Positions 55,171-62,958 of a stretch of DNA of 64,000 nt are shown here, in pieces. The notes below the pieces were generated by a model. That model saw only the letters and a program-made list of their open reading frames with translations, searched no databases and was not told the origin of the DNA. The stretch is from Umezawaea endophytica. GTDB taxonomy: Bacteria; Actinomycetota; Actinomycetes; Mycobacteriales; Pseudonocardiaceae. Numbering within the stretch: position 1 is the stretch's first letter; the number at the start of each line of letters is the position of its first letter. The stretch spans positions 695,591 to 759,590 of the forward strand of contig NZ_JANYMP010000001.1 in NCBI RefSeq assembly GCF_025061645.1. The letters are read 5' to 3'. The position numbers and the translations under genes are program-made.

Positions 55171-56445
55171 TCAGTCGATCTCGGTGAGCGGGACGGCGAA
55201 GATCGCGCGCTTGTCGATGAACGTGCCGCGGTCGACGGACCAGGCGTGCTCGGTGACGGTCCAGAGCTTCCCGGCGGTGATGCCGGGGCCGTGCTCGTGG
55301 TAGAGGTCCTCGCCGCCGACCGCCCAGCTATTGGTGGTGGTCGCCCCGCCGGTCACGGCGGAGTACATCCAACTGTGCTGCCGGTTGGAGCTGCGGCCGA
55401 AGTAGTAGCGGTCCTCCCACGTCTGCACGCCCTGCACGTTGCTGCGCGGGCTGGTCACCGCGTCGTGCGCGACCGCCTTGCCGTTCGTCAGCACCGGCAG
55501 CCGGGTGCTCGCGTCGACCCGGTACCGGACCACGCGACCGCCGTCCACCGCGGCGTCCGCGCTGCGCTCGTCGCGGTACTCGCCCACGACGAGCGTGTCC
55601 GGCGTGGTGCTGCGGTCCAGCGACAACGACGAGAAGCACAACTGCGTCGCGCTGGGCACGCACTTCTCCGCGACGGAGTGCACGTACGACGCCACCTGGG
55701 GCAGGACGTACTTGTAGTTGTGGGCGTAGTAGGCGTTGCCGCTCTTGCCGATGACGTCCTGCGCGTCGGAGACCTCCAGGATGCGGTTGACGTCGAACAC
55801 CCGCAGCCCGCCGACCGTGTCGGTCACGTACAGGTAGTGGCCGAGCCAGGCCAACCCGCCCGCGTGGATCGGCACCGCCTGGTAGTTCGGCGTCGTCGTC
55901 CGCGTCGGCTCGACGAGCAGCACGTGCCGGTACCTGCGGTTCGCCACGTCCAGGAACGACACCCGCACGCCCTTGTCCGGGCCCGTGAGGTCGTAGTACC
56001 AACTGACCAGCATGACGCGGTTCTCGCCCCACAGGCCGTCGTCGTCCGCGTCGGACGAGCCGGTGATGCCCTGCGGCACCCAGTAGGTGACCTTGCTGTC
56101 GCCCTCGTCCCAGCAGAACCGGTCGCTGCTGTGCAGGATCTGCCCGGATCCCAGCGGGAAGTCCGTTCGGGCGTAGTGCTCGGGAAGCGCTTGCTGCTGC
56201 GTGGCCGAACAGGTTTCGATCGGCCGGTTGGCGTCTCCGAGCACCGCCGCGACCGACCTGGTGGTGCCGAGCGCCGCCTCCAGCTTCACCGCGTAGGGCT
56301 CCAGGCTCCAGTCCGGTGTCAGCGTGAACGCGTCGACCGGCCTGCTGTGCACGAGGTCGTCGGCCTCCTCCGCCCGTACCGGCAACGCCGCGACCAACGC
56401 GTACGTGCAGACCAGTAGAACTACCGTGCGCCAACGTTTGCCCAT
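55171..56445 (-). CDS. Secreted protein with beta-propeller-like repeats, function unknown
   Basis: 424 residues from ATG 56445 (GGGAG 5 bases upstream). Signal peptide with cleavage near VRA (about 25). The mature sequence is rich in short beta segments: HAGGLAWLGHYLYVTDTVGGLRVFDVNRI, DTLVVGEYRD, GRVVRYRVDASTRLP and SNVQGVQTWEDRYYFGRS. These fit a propeller-like fold of about 400 residues. Two early Cys (IETCSAT, RFCWDEG) may be bridged. No enzyme motif was recognised. Divergent from the STAND-WD40 gene. Confidence 0.75.
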   Translation of the reverse strand: MGKRWRTVVLLVCTYALVAALPVRAEEADDLVHSRPVDAFTLTPDWSLEPYAVKLEAALGTTRSVAAVLGDANRPIETCSATQQQALPEHYARTDFPLGSGQILHSSDRFCWDEGDSKVTYWVPQGITGSSDADDDGLWGENRVMLVSWYYDLTGPDKGVRVSFLDVANRRYRHVLLVEPTRTTTPNYQAVPIHAGGLAWLGHYLYVTDTVGGLRVFDVNRILEVSDAQDVIGKSGNAYYAHNYKYVLPQVASYVHSVAEKCVPSATQLCFSSLSLDRSTTPDTLVVGEYRDERSADAAVDGGRVVRYRVDASTRLPVLTNGKAVAHDAVTSPRSNVQGVQTWEDRYYFGRSSNRQHSWMYSAVTGGATTTNSWAVGGEDLYHEHGPGITAGKLWTVTEHAWSVDRGTFIDKRAIFAVPLTEID

Positions 56446-56553
56446 GATCACTCCCGCTCGTCCCGGTGCACACCAGGTCTAGAGCGGACGGGGTTGATCA
56501 GCAGCAGCGCTGGCGCTGGTCAATCAAAAGAAGTCAAAGCGGCGAGGAGATCC

Positions 56554-59500
56554 GTGGGCAGACGAGAACGTTCCATCGACCCCGACAGCGGTCCTGTGCA
56601 GCGGTTCGCGTGGGAACTGCGGCGGTTGCGGGAGCAGGCGGGCTCACCGAGCTACCGGTCGCTGGCGCAGCGCGCGCACTACTCCGCCACGGCGCTGAGC
56701 GAGGCGGCGGGCGGCGAGCACCTGCCGTCGCTGGCCGTGGCGCTCGCCTACGTCCGGGCGTGCGGCGGCGACGTGGCCGAGTGGGAGGAGCGGTGGCGGC
56801 TGTCCGCCACCGGTGAGGGCGACGACTTCCCGCCGTACCCAGGACTCCAGCCGTTCGGGCGGCAGGACACCGAGCGGTTCTTCGGCCGGGAGGACCTCGT
56901 CGCCGACCTCGTCGAGCGCGTCCGCAGGCAGCGCGTGGTCGGGGTGTTCGGGCCGTCGGGATCGGGCAAGTCGTCGGTGATCCACGCGGGTCTGCTGCCC
57001 GCGCTGGACGACTGGACCGTGCTGACCACCACGCCCGCGACGTGGCGGGGCGGTGAGGCCGACCTCGTTGTCGTGGACCAGTTCGAGGAGCTGTTCACGC
57101 ACGTCCCGGACGCCGCCGAACGGGAGGCGTTCGTGGCCTCGCTGCTCGGCGGCGAGCACCGGGTGGTGCTGGCCGTGCGCGCGGACTTCCTCGGCCACTG
57201 CGCCGCGCTGCCCGCGCTCGTGGAGTCGTTGCGGGACGCGCAGGTGCTGGTCGGGCCGATGACCGACGACGACCTGCGCGCGGCCGTGGAACGACCGGCC
57301 GCGCGGGCGGGGCTGAAGGTGCAGCCGGACATGCTCGCCGCCGCCATCGCGGACGTGCGCGGCAGATCGGGCGGTCTGCCGCTGCTCGCGCACGCGCTGC
57401 TGGAGACGTGGCGGCGGCGCGAGCGCGGCACGCTCACCCTCGACGGGTACCGGGCCAGCGGCGGGGCGGCGGGGGCCGTCGCCGCGACCGCGGAGAGCAC
57501 GTACGCCGAACTGTCGCCACGGGGCCAGGTGGTCGCCCGCGCGGTGCTGCTGCGGCTGGTGCAGACCTACGACGACGCCAACGACCTGCGCCGACGCGCG
57601 CCGCTGGACGAGGTGCTGGCCGCGGGCAAGCCGACGGACACCGCGCACGTGGTGAACGTGCTGGCGAACGCCCGGCTGGTCGTGGTCGCGGACAACGTCG
57701 TGGAACTCGCGCACGAGGCCGTGGTGCGCGCGTGGCCCCGGTTGCGCGAGTGGATCGACGAGGACCGGGAGTCGTTGCGGCTGCACCGCGACTTCACCAC
57801 GGCCGCGGCGGACTGGCAGTCGACGGACCGTGATCCGGGGCTGCTGTACCGGGGCGCCCGGCTCGCCGCGATGCGCGAGCTGGCGGGCCGGATCGAGTGG
57901 GCGGTGTCGTCCAACGAGCTGGAGCGGGAGTTCCTGCGGGCCGCGGTCGACGAGGAGAGCGCCGAGCGGGAGGCGGAGCGCCGCGGCGCGCGCAGACTGC
58001 GCGGTCTGGTGAAGGCGTTGGCCGCGCTGGCCGTGGTGTGCCTGGTGGTGGCGTCGATCGCCGTCGTGCAGAGCCGCAGCGCCGTGCGCGAGCGGCTGGT
58101 CGCCGAGTCGCGCCAGATCGCCGTGCAGGCGCAGGACCTCAGCGCGTCCTGGCCGGACGCCGCCGCGCTGCTGGCCGTGTCCGCGTACCGCACCTCCCCC
58201 ACCGCGGAGGCACGGGGCGCGCTGCTCAGCACCGCCGCCTACAAACCCGTGCGGACGGTGCTGAAGGACCACCGGGGGCCGGTGCGCGCGGTCGCGTTCA
58301 ACCAGGACGGCACGGTGTTCGCCACCGCGGGCGACGACCACGCCGTCCTGCTGCGCGCCACCGCGGCGGCCGACGCCGCGGCCGTGCTGGCCGAGCACGA
58401 CGGCGCGGTGCGGGCGCTCGCGTTCCAGCCGGGGACCTCGGTGCTCGCGTCGGCGGGCGACGACCGCCGGATCGTGCTGTGGGACACCAGGACGCGCCTG
58501 CCGTTGAGGACGGTCACCGTCGAGGCGGGGGTGCGGGCGCTGGTGTTCACCGCGGACGGCCGGACCGCCGCGACCGCGTCGGCCGACGGCGTCGTTTCGC
58601 TGTGGCGGACCGAGGACTGGACGCGGACCGGCGACGTGGCCCACGACCTGGGCGAGGTCAACGGCCTCGCGGTCAGCGACGACGGCGCGGTGCTCGCGGT
58701 CGCGGGCGCCGGGGGCGTCCTGGTCGTGGACCACGGGGTGCCGCGCGCGTTCGCCGACCACGACGCCGCCGTGCGCACCGTCGCGCTGAGCCACGACGGC
58801 CGCACGCTCGCGTCCGGTGGTGACGACTACCAGGTGGTGCTGCGGGTGCTGGCCACCGGCGCGAAGTCCGGCCTGCGCAGGCACGTGGGATCGGTGTGGT
58901 CCGTGCAGTTCGACGCCTCGGGCACGAAGGTCGTGTCGACCAGCGACGACGGCAGCATCCGCTGGTGGTCGGTGCCGAACGGCGGGTGGCTCACCGGGCT
59001 GATCACCCGCACGCACCCGTTCCACGCGGCGGCGCTCAGCCCCGACGGCTCCCACTTCGCGGCGGGCGGCGACGAGAACGTGAGCCTCTGGCGGGTGCCG
59101 CTGCCGCCGTTGACCGGGCACACCAGCCCACCCGACGGCATCGCGCTCTCCCCCGACGGGCAGGTGCTGGCCACCGGCGGCCGGGACCGGATGATCCTGC
59201 TGTGGGACCGCGAGGGCAGGCAGGTCGGCCGGATCGACGTCCCCGCGCACGTGACCGCGCTGGCGTTCCGCCCCGACGGCGGACTCGTGGCGACGGACGT
59301 GGAGGGCACGCTCGCGCTGTGGCGCGGTGACCGGCTCGTGCGCACCTGGCAGGGGCACCAGGGCGGGATCACCAGCCTGGCGCTGAGCCCGTCCGGCGGG
59401 CAGGCGGCCACGGGCGGCACGGACGCCTCCGTCGTGGTGTGGGACCTCGATTCCGCGGAACCCGGCCGCACCCTGCCGACCGGCCACTCCGGCCCGGTCA

Positions 59501-59988
59501 ACGCGGTGGCGTTCGTCGGGTCGGCGCTGGCGTCCGGCGGCGCCGACGGCCGGGTGCTGCGCTGGGACCCGGCCTCCGGGGCCGTCTCGGTCGTGCGCGA
59601 GGGCGGTCCGGCGGTGAAGTCGATCGCGGCGGTCCCGCACTCGTCGCTGCTGGCCGTGGGCGACACGGGCGGCGAGGTCGCGCTGTGGGACGAGGGCGGC
59701 GAGGAGCGCACGCTCGTCACCGGTCGCGGCGAGGTCGAGTCGATCGCGGTCAGCCCGGACGGCACGACCGTGGCGGCGGCGGCCAACGACAGCCTGATCA
59801 CCGTGTGGCACGTCGGCGACGGCACGCACGTGGCGACGCTGACCGGCCACACCGGCCCCGTCAACGCCGTCGTCTTCGACCCGGCCAACGACCTCGCGTC
59901 CTCCGGCCCCGACCCGCGCGTCATCAGGTGGGACCTCGACCCCGAGGAGGTGATGTCCCGGCTGTGCGCGGCCGGGCCGTGCCGGTAG
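56554..59988 (+). CDS. HTH-nSTAND1 NTPase-transmembrane-WD40 protein
   Basis: 1144 residues from GTG 56554 (GAGGAG 5 bases upstream). Residues about 14-75 form an XRE-like helix-turn-helix (YRSLAQRAHYSATALSEAA). The nSTAND1 module starts PYPGLQPFGRQDTERFFGRE, with Walker [10 protein letters not shown] at 133-141 and Walker B LVVVDQFEELFT. One membrane segment lies at about 485-507, then about twelve WD40-like repeats from 571 to the end. It should be an ATP-switched signalling platform with a DNA-binding-like head and an outside or membrane-proximal propeller; its trigger is unknown. Confidence 0.92.
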   Translation: MGRRERSIDPDSGPVQRFAWELRRLREQAGSPSYRSLAQRAHYSATALSEAAGGEHLPSLAVALAYVRACGGDVAEWEERWRLSATGEGDDFPPYPGLQPFGRQDTERFFGREDLVADLVERVRRQRVVGVFGPSGSGKSSVIHAGLLPALDDWTVLTTTPATWRGGEADLVVVDQFEELFTHVPDAAEREAFVASLLGGEHRVVLAVRADFLGHCAALPALVESLRDAQVLVGPMTDDDLRAAVERPAARAGLKVQPDMLAAAIADVRGRSGGLPLLAHALLETWRRRERGTLTLDGYRASGGAAGAVAATAESTYAELSPRGQVVARAVLLRLVQTYDDANDLRRRAPLDEVLAAGKPTDTAHVVNVLANARLVVVADNVVELAHEAVVRAWPRLREWIDEDRESLRLHRDFTTAAADWQSTDRDPGLLYRGARLAAMRELAGRIEWAVSSNELEREFLRAAVDEESAEREAERRGARRLRGLVKALAALAVVCLVVASIAVVQSRSAVRERLVAESRQIAVQAQDLSASWPDAAALLAVSAYRTSPTAEARGALLSTAAYKPVRTVLKDHRGPVRAVAFNQDGTVFATAGDDHAVLLRATAAADAAAVLAEHDGAVRALAFQPGTSVLASAGDDRRIVLWDTRTRLPLRTVTVEAGVRALVFTADGRTAATASADGVVSLWRTEDWTRTGDVAHDLGEVNGLAVSDDGAVLAVAGAGGVLVVDHGVPRAFADHDAAVRTVALSHDGRTLASGGDDYQVVLRVLATGAKSGLRRHVGSVWSVQFDASGTKVVSTSDDGSIRWWSVPNGGWLTGLITRTHPFHAAALSPDGSHFAAGGDENVSLWRVPLPPLTGHTSPPDGIALSPDGQVLATGGRDRMILLWDREGRQVGRIDVPAHVTALAFRPDGGLVATDVEGTLALWRGDRLVRTWQGHQGGITSLALSPSGGQAATGGTDASVVVWDLDSAEPGRTLPTGHSGPVNAVAFVGSALASGGADGRVLRWDPASGAVSVVREGGPAVKSIAAVPHSSLLAVGDTGGEVALWDEGGEERTLVTGRGEVESIAVSPDGTTVAAAANDSLITVWHVGDGTHVATLTGHTGPVNAVVFDPANDLASSGPDPRVIRWDLDPEEVMSRLCAAGPCR

Positions 59989-60006
59989 CGTCCACAGAGG
60001 ACCGAA

Positions 60007-60046
60007 CGGCGCCGGGGTGTTCGCGGTCACCGAACGCCCCGCGCCG
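60007..60046. terminator. Hairpin between convergent STAND-WD40 and ABM-like genes
   Basis: CGGCGC plus GGGGTGTTCG (60007-60023, one bulged C) pairs with CGAACGCCCC plus GCGCCG (60031-60046, one G-T pair) around a 7-base loop. It fills the gap between two facing stop codons. Confidence 0.65.
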
Positions 60047-60057
60047 CCCGCCGTCGC

Positions 60058-60357
60058 TCACAGGCTGTGCAGGACCTCGACGATCTGCCAGTCCACCGTG
60101 CCCTGGTCGATCCGGGAGTGGACCGGCGAGCCGCCCATCTCGGTGGTGATCCCGCGCGCGGCCGACTCGGCCTCGCCCCTGGTCCCCCACGCCACGATGT
60201 CGACGACGATCCCGTCGTCCCGGACGGTGGTCCTGCGCCACCGGAACCCCGGCTGACGGCGGAGGTAGTCGTCGATGTCGGCGTTGGCCGCGACGAAGTC
60301 CGCGCCGGTGTGGTCGCCCGCCGGCGCGAAGGTGGTGATCTCCAGGGCTTCTGACAC
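60058..60357 (-). CDS. Antibiotic-biosynthesis-monooxygenase-like (ABM) small protein
   Basis: 99 residues, GTG start with AGGAG 9 bases upstream. The ferredoxin-like ABM pattern is visible: ADFVAANADIDDYLRRQPGF, WRRT, then IVVDIVAWGTRGEAESAARG. Members are cofactor-free monooxygenases or dimeric binding proteins. The shared 30-bp element lies 73 bases upstream. Confidence 0.75.
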   Translation of the reverse strand: MSEALEITTFAPAGDHTGADFVAANADIDDYLRRQPGFRWRRTTVRDDGIVVDIVAWGTRGEAESAARGITTEMGGSPVHSRIDQGTVDWQIVEVLHSL

Positions 60358-60430
60358 GGTCCCGTGCTCCTGTCGTCGGTGGTCCGCGGGGCGTTCGGGT
60401 TCCAGCATCGCGCTCGGGGCGCCGTCCGGG

Positions 60431-60460
60431 GAGGACGCGTCGGGGTGGGTGCGGCACACC
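60431..60460 (-). promoter_or_regulatory. Shared 30-bp promoter element, copy C (upstream of ABM-like gene)
   Basis: Third copy of the element (AGGACG, GGGGTGGGTGCG, CAC and CC), same orientation and about the same distance from its gene as copies A and B. It sits in the divergent gap with the 196-residue hypothetical gene. Confidence 0.65.
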
Positions 60461-60469
60461 CACCCGTGC

Positions 60470-60475
60470 CAGGAT
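60470..60475 (+). promoter_or_regulatory. -10 element CAGGAT for a leaderless gene
   Basis: CAGGAT ends 6 bases before the ATG at 60482, with no ribosome-binding site; same layout as the genes at 11753, 19088 and 24142. Confidence 0.45.
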
Positions 60476-60481
60476 CGTCCG

Positions 60482-61072
60482 ATGAGCGGTGACGACGACC
60501 GGGCCGGTCGCGGTCGAGACCTGTTCCTGACCGACCTGTGGAGCCTCGTCGTCGACGAGGACGGCCGGGTGGACGGGGTCCCGGCGTGGATCGAGTCCTG
60601 GTTCCGCGGCACCCCGCCCGGCACCGCCCCGGACCACCCGACGGCCGCCGCGCTGCACCGGGTCCTGGCCTCGGGCGCCGACGCGGACGACCTCACCGAC
60701 GTGGTGCGCGCGATGCAGCACGAGGTCGTGCGGAACGTCTGCCTGCTGCTCGACGACCCCGGCCTGCTGGGCATCCGCCACGACGGCCCCGCCTGGGAGC
60801 TGACGGCGATCAGCACGGCACCGCCGGACCGCCGTCCGATGGGCGACCTGCACCCCGCGTTCGACGAGCACGACCCCAGCGGCCGGTCGGGCGAACCCCG
60901 AGGCCGCCCCGTCCCCGCGCACCTGCCCGGTCACCCGCCGCACGCCAGGACCGCCGTCGCGCAGGCCCGCGCCGGTGACCGACTCGCCGCGCTCAGGACC
61001 TGGCGCGAGGCGACGGGGGCCACCCCCGCCGAGGCGAAGGCCGCCCTCGACGCCCTGCTCGACGGTTACTAG
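60482..61072 (+). CDS. Hypothetical protein with a C-terminal ribosomal-L7/L12-like helix pair (tentative)
   Basis: 196 residues, apparently leaderless. The N-terminal part (LFLTDLWSLVVDEDGRVDGV, AALHRVLASGADADDLTDVVRAMQHEV) is helical and acidic. The C-terminal ARTAVAQARAGDRLAALRTWREATGATPAEAKAALDALL resembles L7/L12 C-terminal-like helices seen in unrelated actinobacterial proteins. No function assigned. Its TAG shares CTAG with the convergent glycosyltransferase stop. Confidence 0.7.
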   Translation: MSGDDDRAGRGRDLFLTDLWSLVVDEDGRVDGVPAWIESWFRGTPPGTAPDHPTAAALHRVLASGADADDLTDVVRAMQHEVVRNVCLLLDDPGLLGIRHDGPAWELTAISTAPPDRRPMGDLHPAFDEHDPSGRSGEPRGRPVPAHLPGHPPHARTAVAQARAGDRLAALRTWREATGATPAEAKAALDALLDGY

Positions 61073-62175
61073 CCCGCGGACCGGCCCACCAGGCCCAGGA
61101 GGTGCTGGAGCACGGTTTCCGCGGAGTTCATCGACTCCAGTTCCGCCGCCGCGCCGCGAGCCGCCTCGCGGTACTTCGGGTTCTCCGCGATCCGCCGGGC
61201 GGCGTCACCCGCTTCCGCCGGGTCGTCGATGACGATGCCCGCGCCCAGGTCGGCCAGCCGGGCGGCGTTCCACGGCTGGTCTGCCACGAAGGGGCGCACG
61301 ACCATGGGGAGGCCGTAGGCCAGTGCGGCGAGGAGCGTGCCGGTCCCGCCCGCCGTGACGACGAGGTCGACGGTCGGCAGGAGTTCGGCGAGGGGCACGA
61401 AGCCGACCGGGTGGACCCGCGGGTCGGCGTCGCCGGAGAGCTGGTCCGCCCGCGCCGTCACGACCACGGTGAAGCCCGCGGCGGCCACCGACGAGGTGAG
61501 CGTGGACAGGGCGGCGTCGTCGAGCACCGTGGTCCCGACCGTGACCAGCGCGAGCGGGAGCTCGGACTCGACGCCCTGCCAGGAGGTCCGCTCCGCGCCG
61601 TGCTCGTTCACCGAGGGGCGGATGGTGATCCGGTCGCTCGCCGTCGGCACATCCGCCGACCGCAGGACGTCGGGGTACGGGTCGACGAACGCGATCCTCG
61701 GCACCGGGGTCAGCGAGCGGGCGCGGTACTCACGGGACAGGCGCTCCCGCATCGCGTCCATCAGCGGTCCGGGCACCGAACCGGAGATCCCGTGCGCGAC
61801 CCAGGGGACGCCGAGCGCGGCGGCGACCATGGGGGCGACGAAGTCGAACTCCTCGCACACGACGAGGTCGGGACCGAACTCGTCGGCCTGCCGCACGGCG
61901 TCGTCGAAGGTCAGGTCGACGCGCACGCCCGCGAACAGCTCCACCGCCGCCGGGCCGGGCTGCGCGGGGTCCGCCCCCGTGCGCCTGGTCGTCTCGCCGA
62001 GCAGGTCCTCGATGGACGGTCCGGCGGGGAGCACGCGCGTCGGGGCGACCAGCGGGGCCAGGTCGGGCGAGGTCAGCACCGCCGTCTCGATCCCGGCCGC
62101 GCGGGCGGCGTCCGCGATCGGCATCATCGGGAGGAGGTGACCCGCGGAGGGGCTTCCGCTGAACAGCATTCGCAT
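61069..62175 (-). CDS. Macrolide-type (GT1/MGT-like) glycosyltransferase
   Basis: 368 residues from ATG 62175 (AGGAG upstream). The N-terminal acceptor domain MRMLFSGSPSAGHLLPMMPIA has the family's His in GHLLP. The C-terminal nucleotide-sugar domain has HPVGFVPLAELLPTVDLVVTAGGTGT and LPMVVRPFVADQPWNAARL. The usual HGGxGT motif reads TAGGTGT, lacking the His that normally contacts the sugar-nucleotide phosphate, so efficiency or donor may differ. Divergent from a TetR regulator; probably modifies a small molecule and could be resistance- or biosynthesis-related. Confidence 0.88.
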   Translation of the reverse strand: MRMLFSGSPSAGHLLPMMPIADAARAAGIETAVLTSPDLAPLVAPTRVLPAGPSIEDLLGETTRRTGADPAQPGPAAVELFAGVRVDLTFDDAVRQADEFGPDLVVCEEFDFVAPMVAAALGVPWVAHGISGSVPGPLMDAMRERLSREYRARSLTPVPRIAFVDPYPDVLRSADVPTASDRITIRPSVNEHGAERTSWQGVESELPLALVTVGTTVLDDAALSTLTSSVAAAGFTVVVTARADQLSGDADPRVHPVGFVPLAELLPTVDLVVTAGGTGTLLAALAYGLPMVVRPFVADQPWNAARLADLGAGIVIDDPAEAGDAARRIAENPKYREAARGAAAELESMNSAETVLQHLLGLVGRSAG

Positions 62176-62261
62176 GTGCTTGGACTCCTGGCTGGGGCGC
62201 GTCGACCACCTCGACGCGAACGGTGGGCTCCCGCGGACCGCGGTTGATCCACAATATCGCT

Positions 62262-62276
62262 CTCTGATGATCAGAG
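62262..62276. promoter_or_regulatory. Candidate TetR operator between glycosyltransferase and TetR genes
   Basis: CTCTGAT-G-ATCAGAG is a perfect 15-bp palindrome around one central base, in the divergent gap. It lies just upstream of a TATGAT box (62302-62307). Confidence 0.6.
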
Positions 62277-62314
62277 CCGACTCTGGCGAACACTGGCCAG
62301 ATATGATCCACCCC

Positions 62315-62944
62315 GTGCCACCTCCGCCGAACAACACCGCGCCCGTCGGCAGGCGGGCCGAGTACGCCCAGGCCACGCAGCAGGCGATCCTGGACGCCGC
62401 CCACGACCTCTTCGTGCGCAAGGGGTACTTCGGCACCAAGGTGGAGGAGATCGCCAGGACGGCGAGGGTGGCGCCCGCGACGGTCTACGCGGTCGGCGGC
62501 GGCAAGAACGGCATCCTGCGCAAGCTGATCGAGTCCGGCACCGAGGCCGAGGACATCGAGGAGATCATCGCCGGGATCCAGGCGATCGACGATCCCCGCG
62601 TCCTGGTCCGGTTCCTGGTCCACGCCACCAGGGTCAAGTTCGAGCAGTGGTCGGACCTGATGCGGCAGGTCGCCGCCGCGGCGCCGCGGGAGCCGAGCGT
62701 CCGGGAGTGCCAGCGGATAGCCCACGAGAGCATCCGCGGGGGCTTCGGCCACTCCGCCCAGCGCCTGGCGGACCTGGGGGCGCTCCGCGAGGGCGTCGAC
62801 GTCGCGCGGGCCGTCGACCTGCTCTGGCTGCACCTCTGCAACGCGGCCTACTTCATCCGCACGGACGATCTCGGCTGGTCGCTGGACGAGTCGGAGGCCT
62901 GGCTCCACGACGTGGTCCCCCGCGCCCTGCTCGCGGACCCGTGA
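62315..62944 (+). CDS. TetR-family regulator divergent from the glycosyltransferase
   Basis: 209 residues from GTG 62315, which lies 7 bases after TATGAT and would be leaderless; ATG 62303 is the alternative and overlaps that box. The helix-turn-helix at about 18-62 (TQQAILDAAHDLFVRKGYFG, then ATVYAVGGGKNGILRKLIE) is TetR-like with an unusual GGGKNGI in place of the common FxxKEAL. The C-terminal ligand domain follows. Likely represses the glycosyltransferase through the CTCTGAT palindrome. Confidence 0.88.
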   Translation: MPPPPNNTAPVGRRAEYAQATQQAILDAAHDLFVRKGYFGTKVEEIARTARVAPATVYAVGGGKNGILRKLIESGTEAEDIEEIIAGIQAIDDPRVLVRFLVHATRVKFEQWSDLMRQVAAAAPREPSVRECQRIAHESIRGGFGHSAQRLADLGALREGVDVARAVDLLWLHLCNAAYFIRTDDLGWSLDESEAWLHDVVPRALLADP

Positions 62945-62958
62945 GTCGACGGGCTCGA

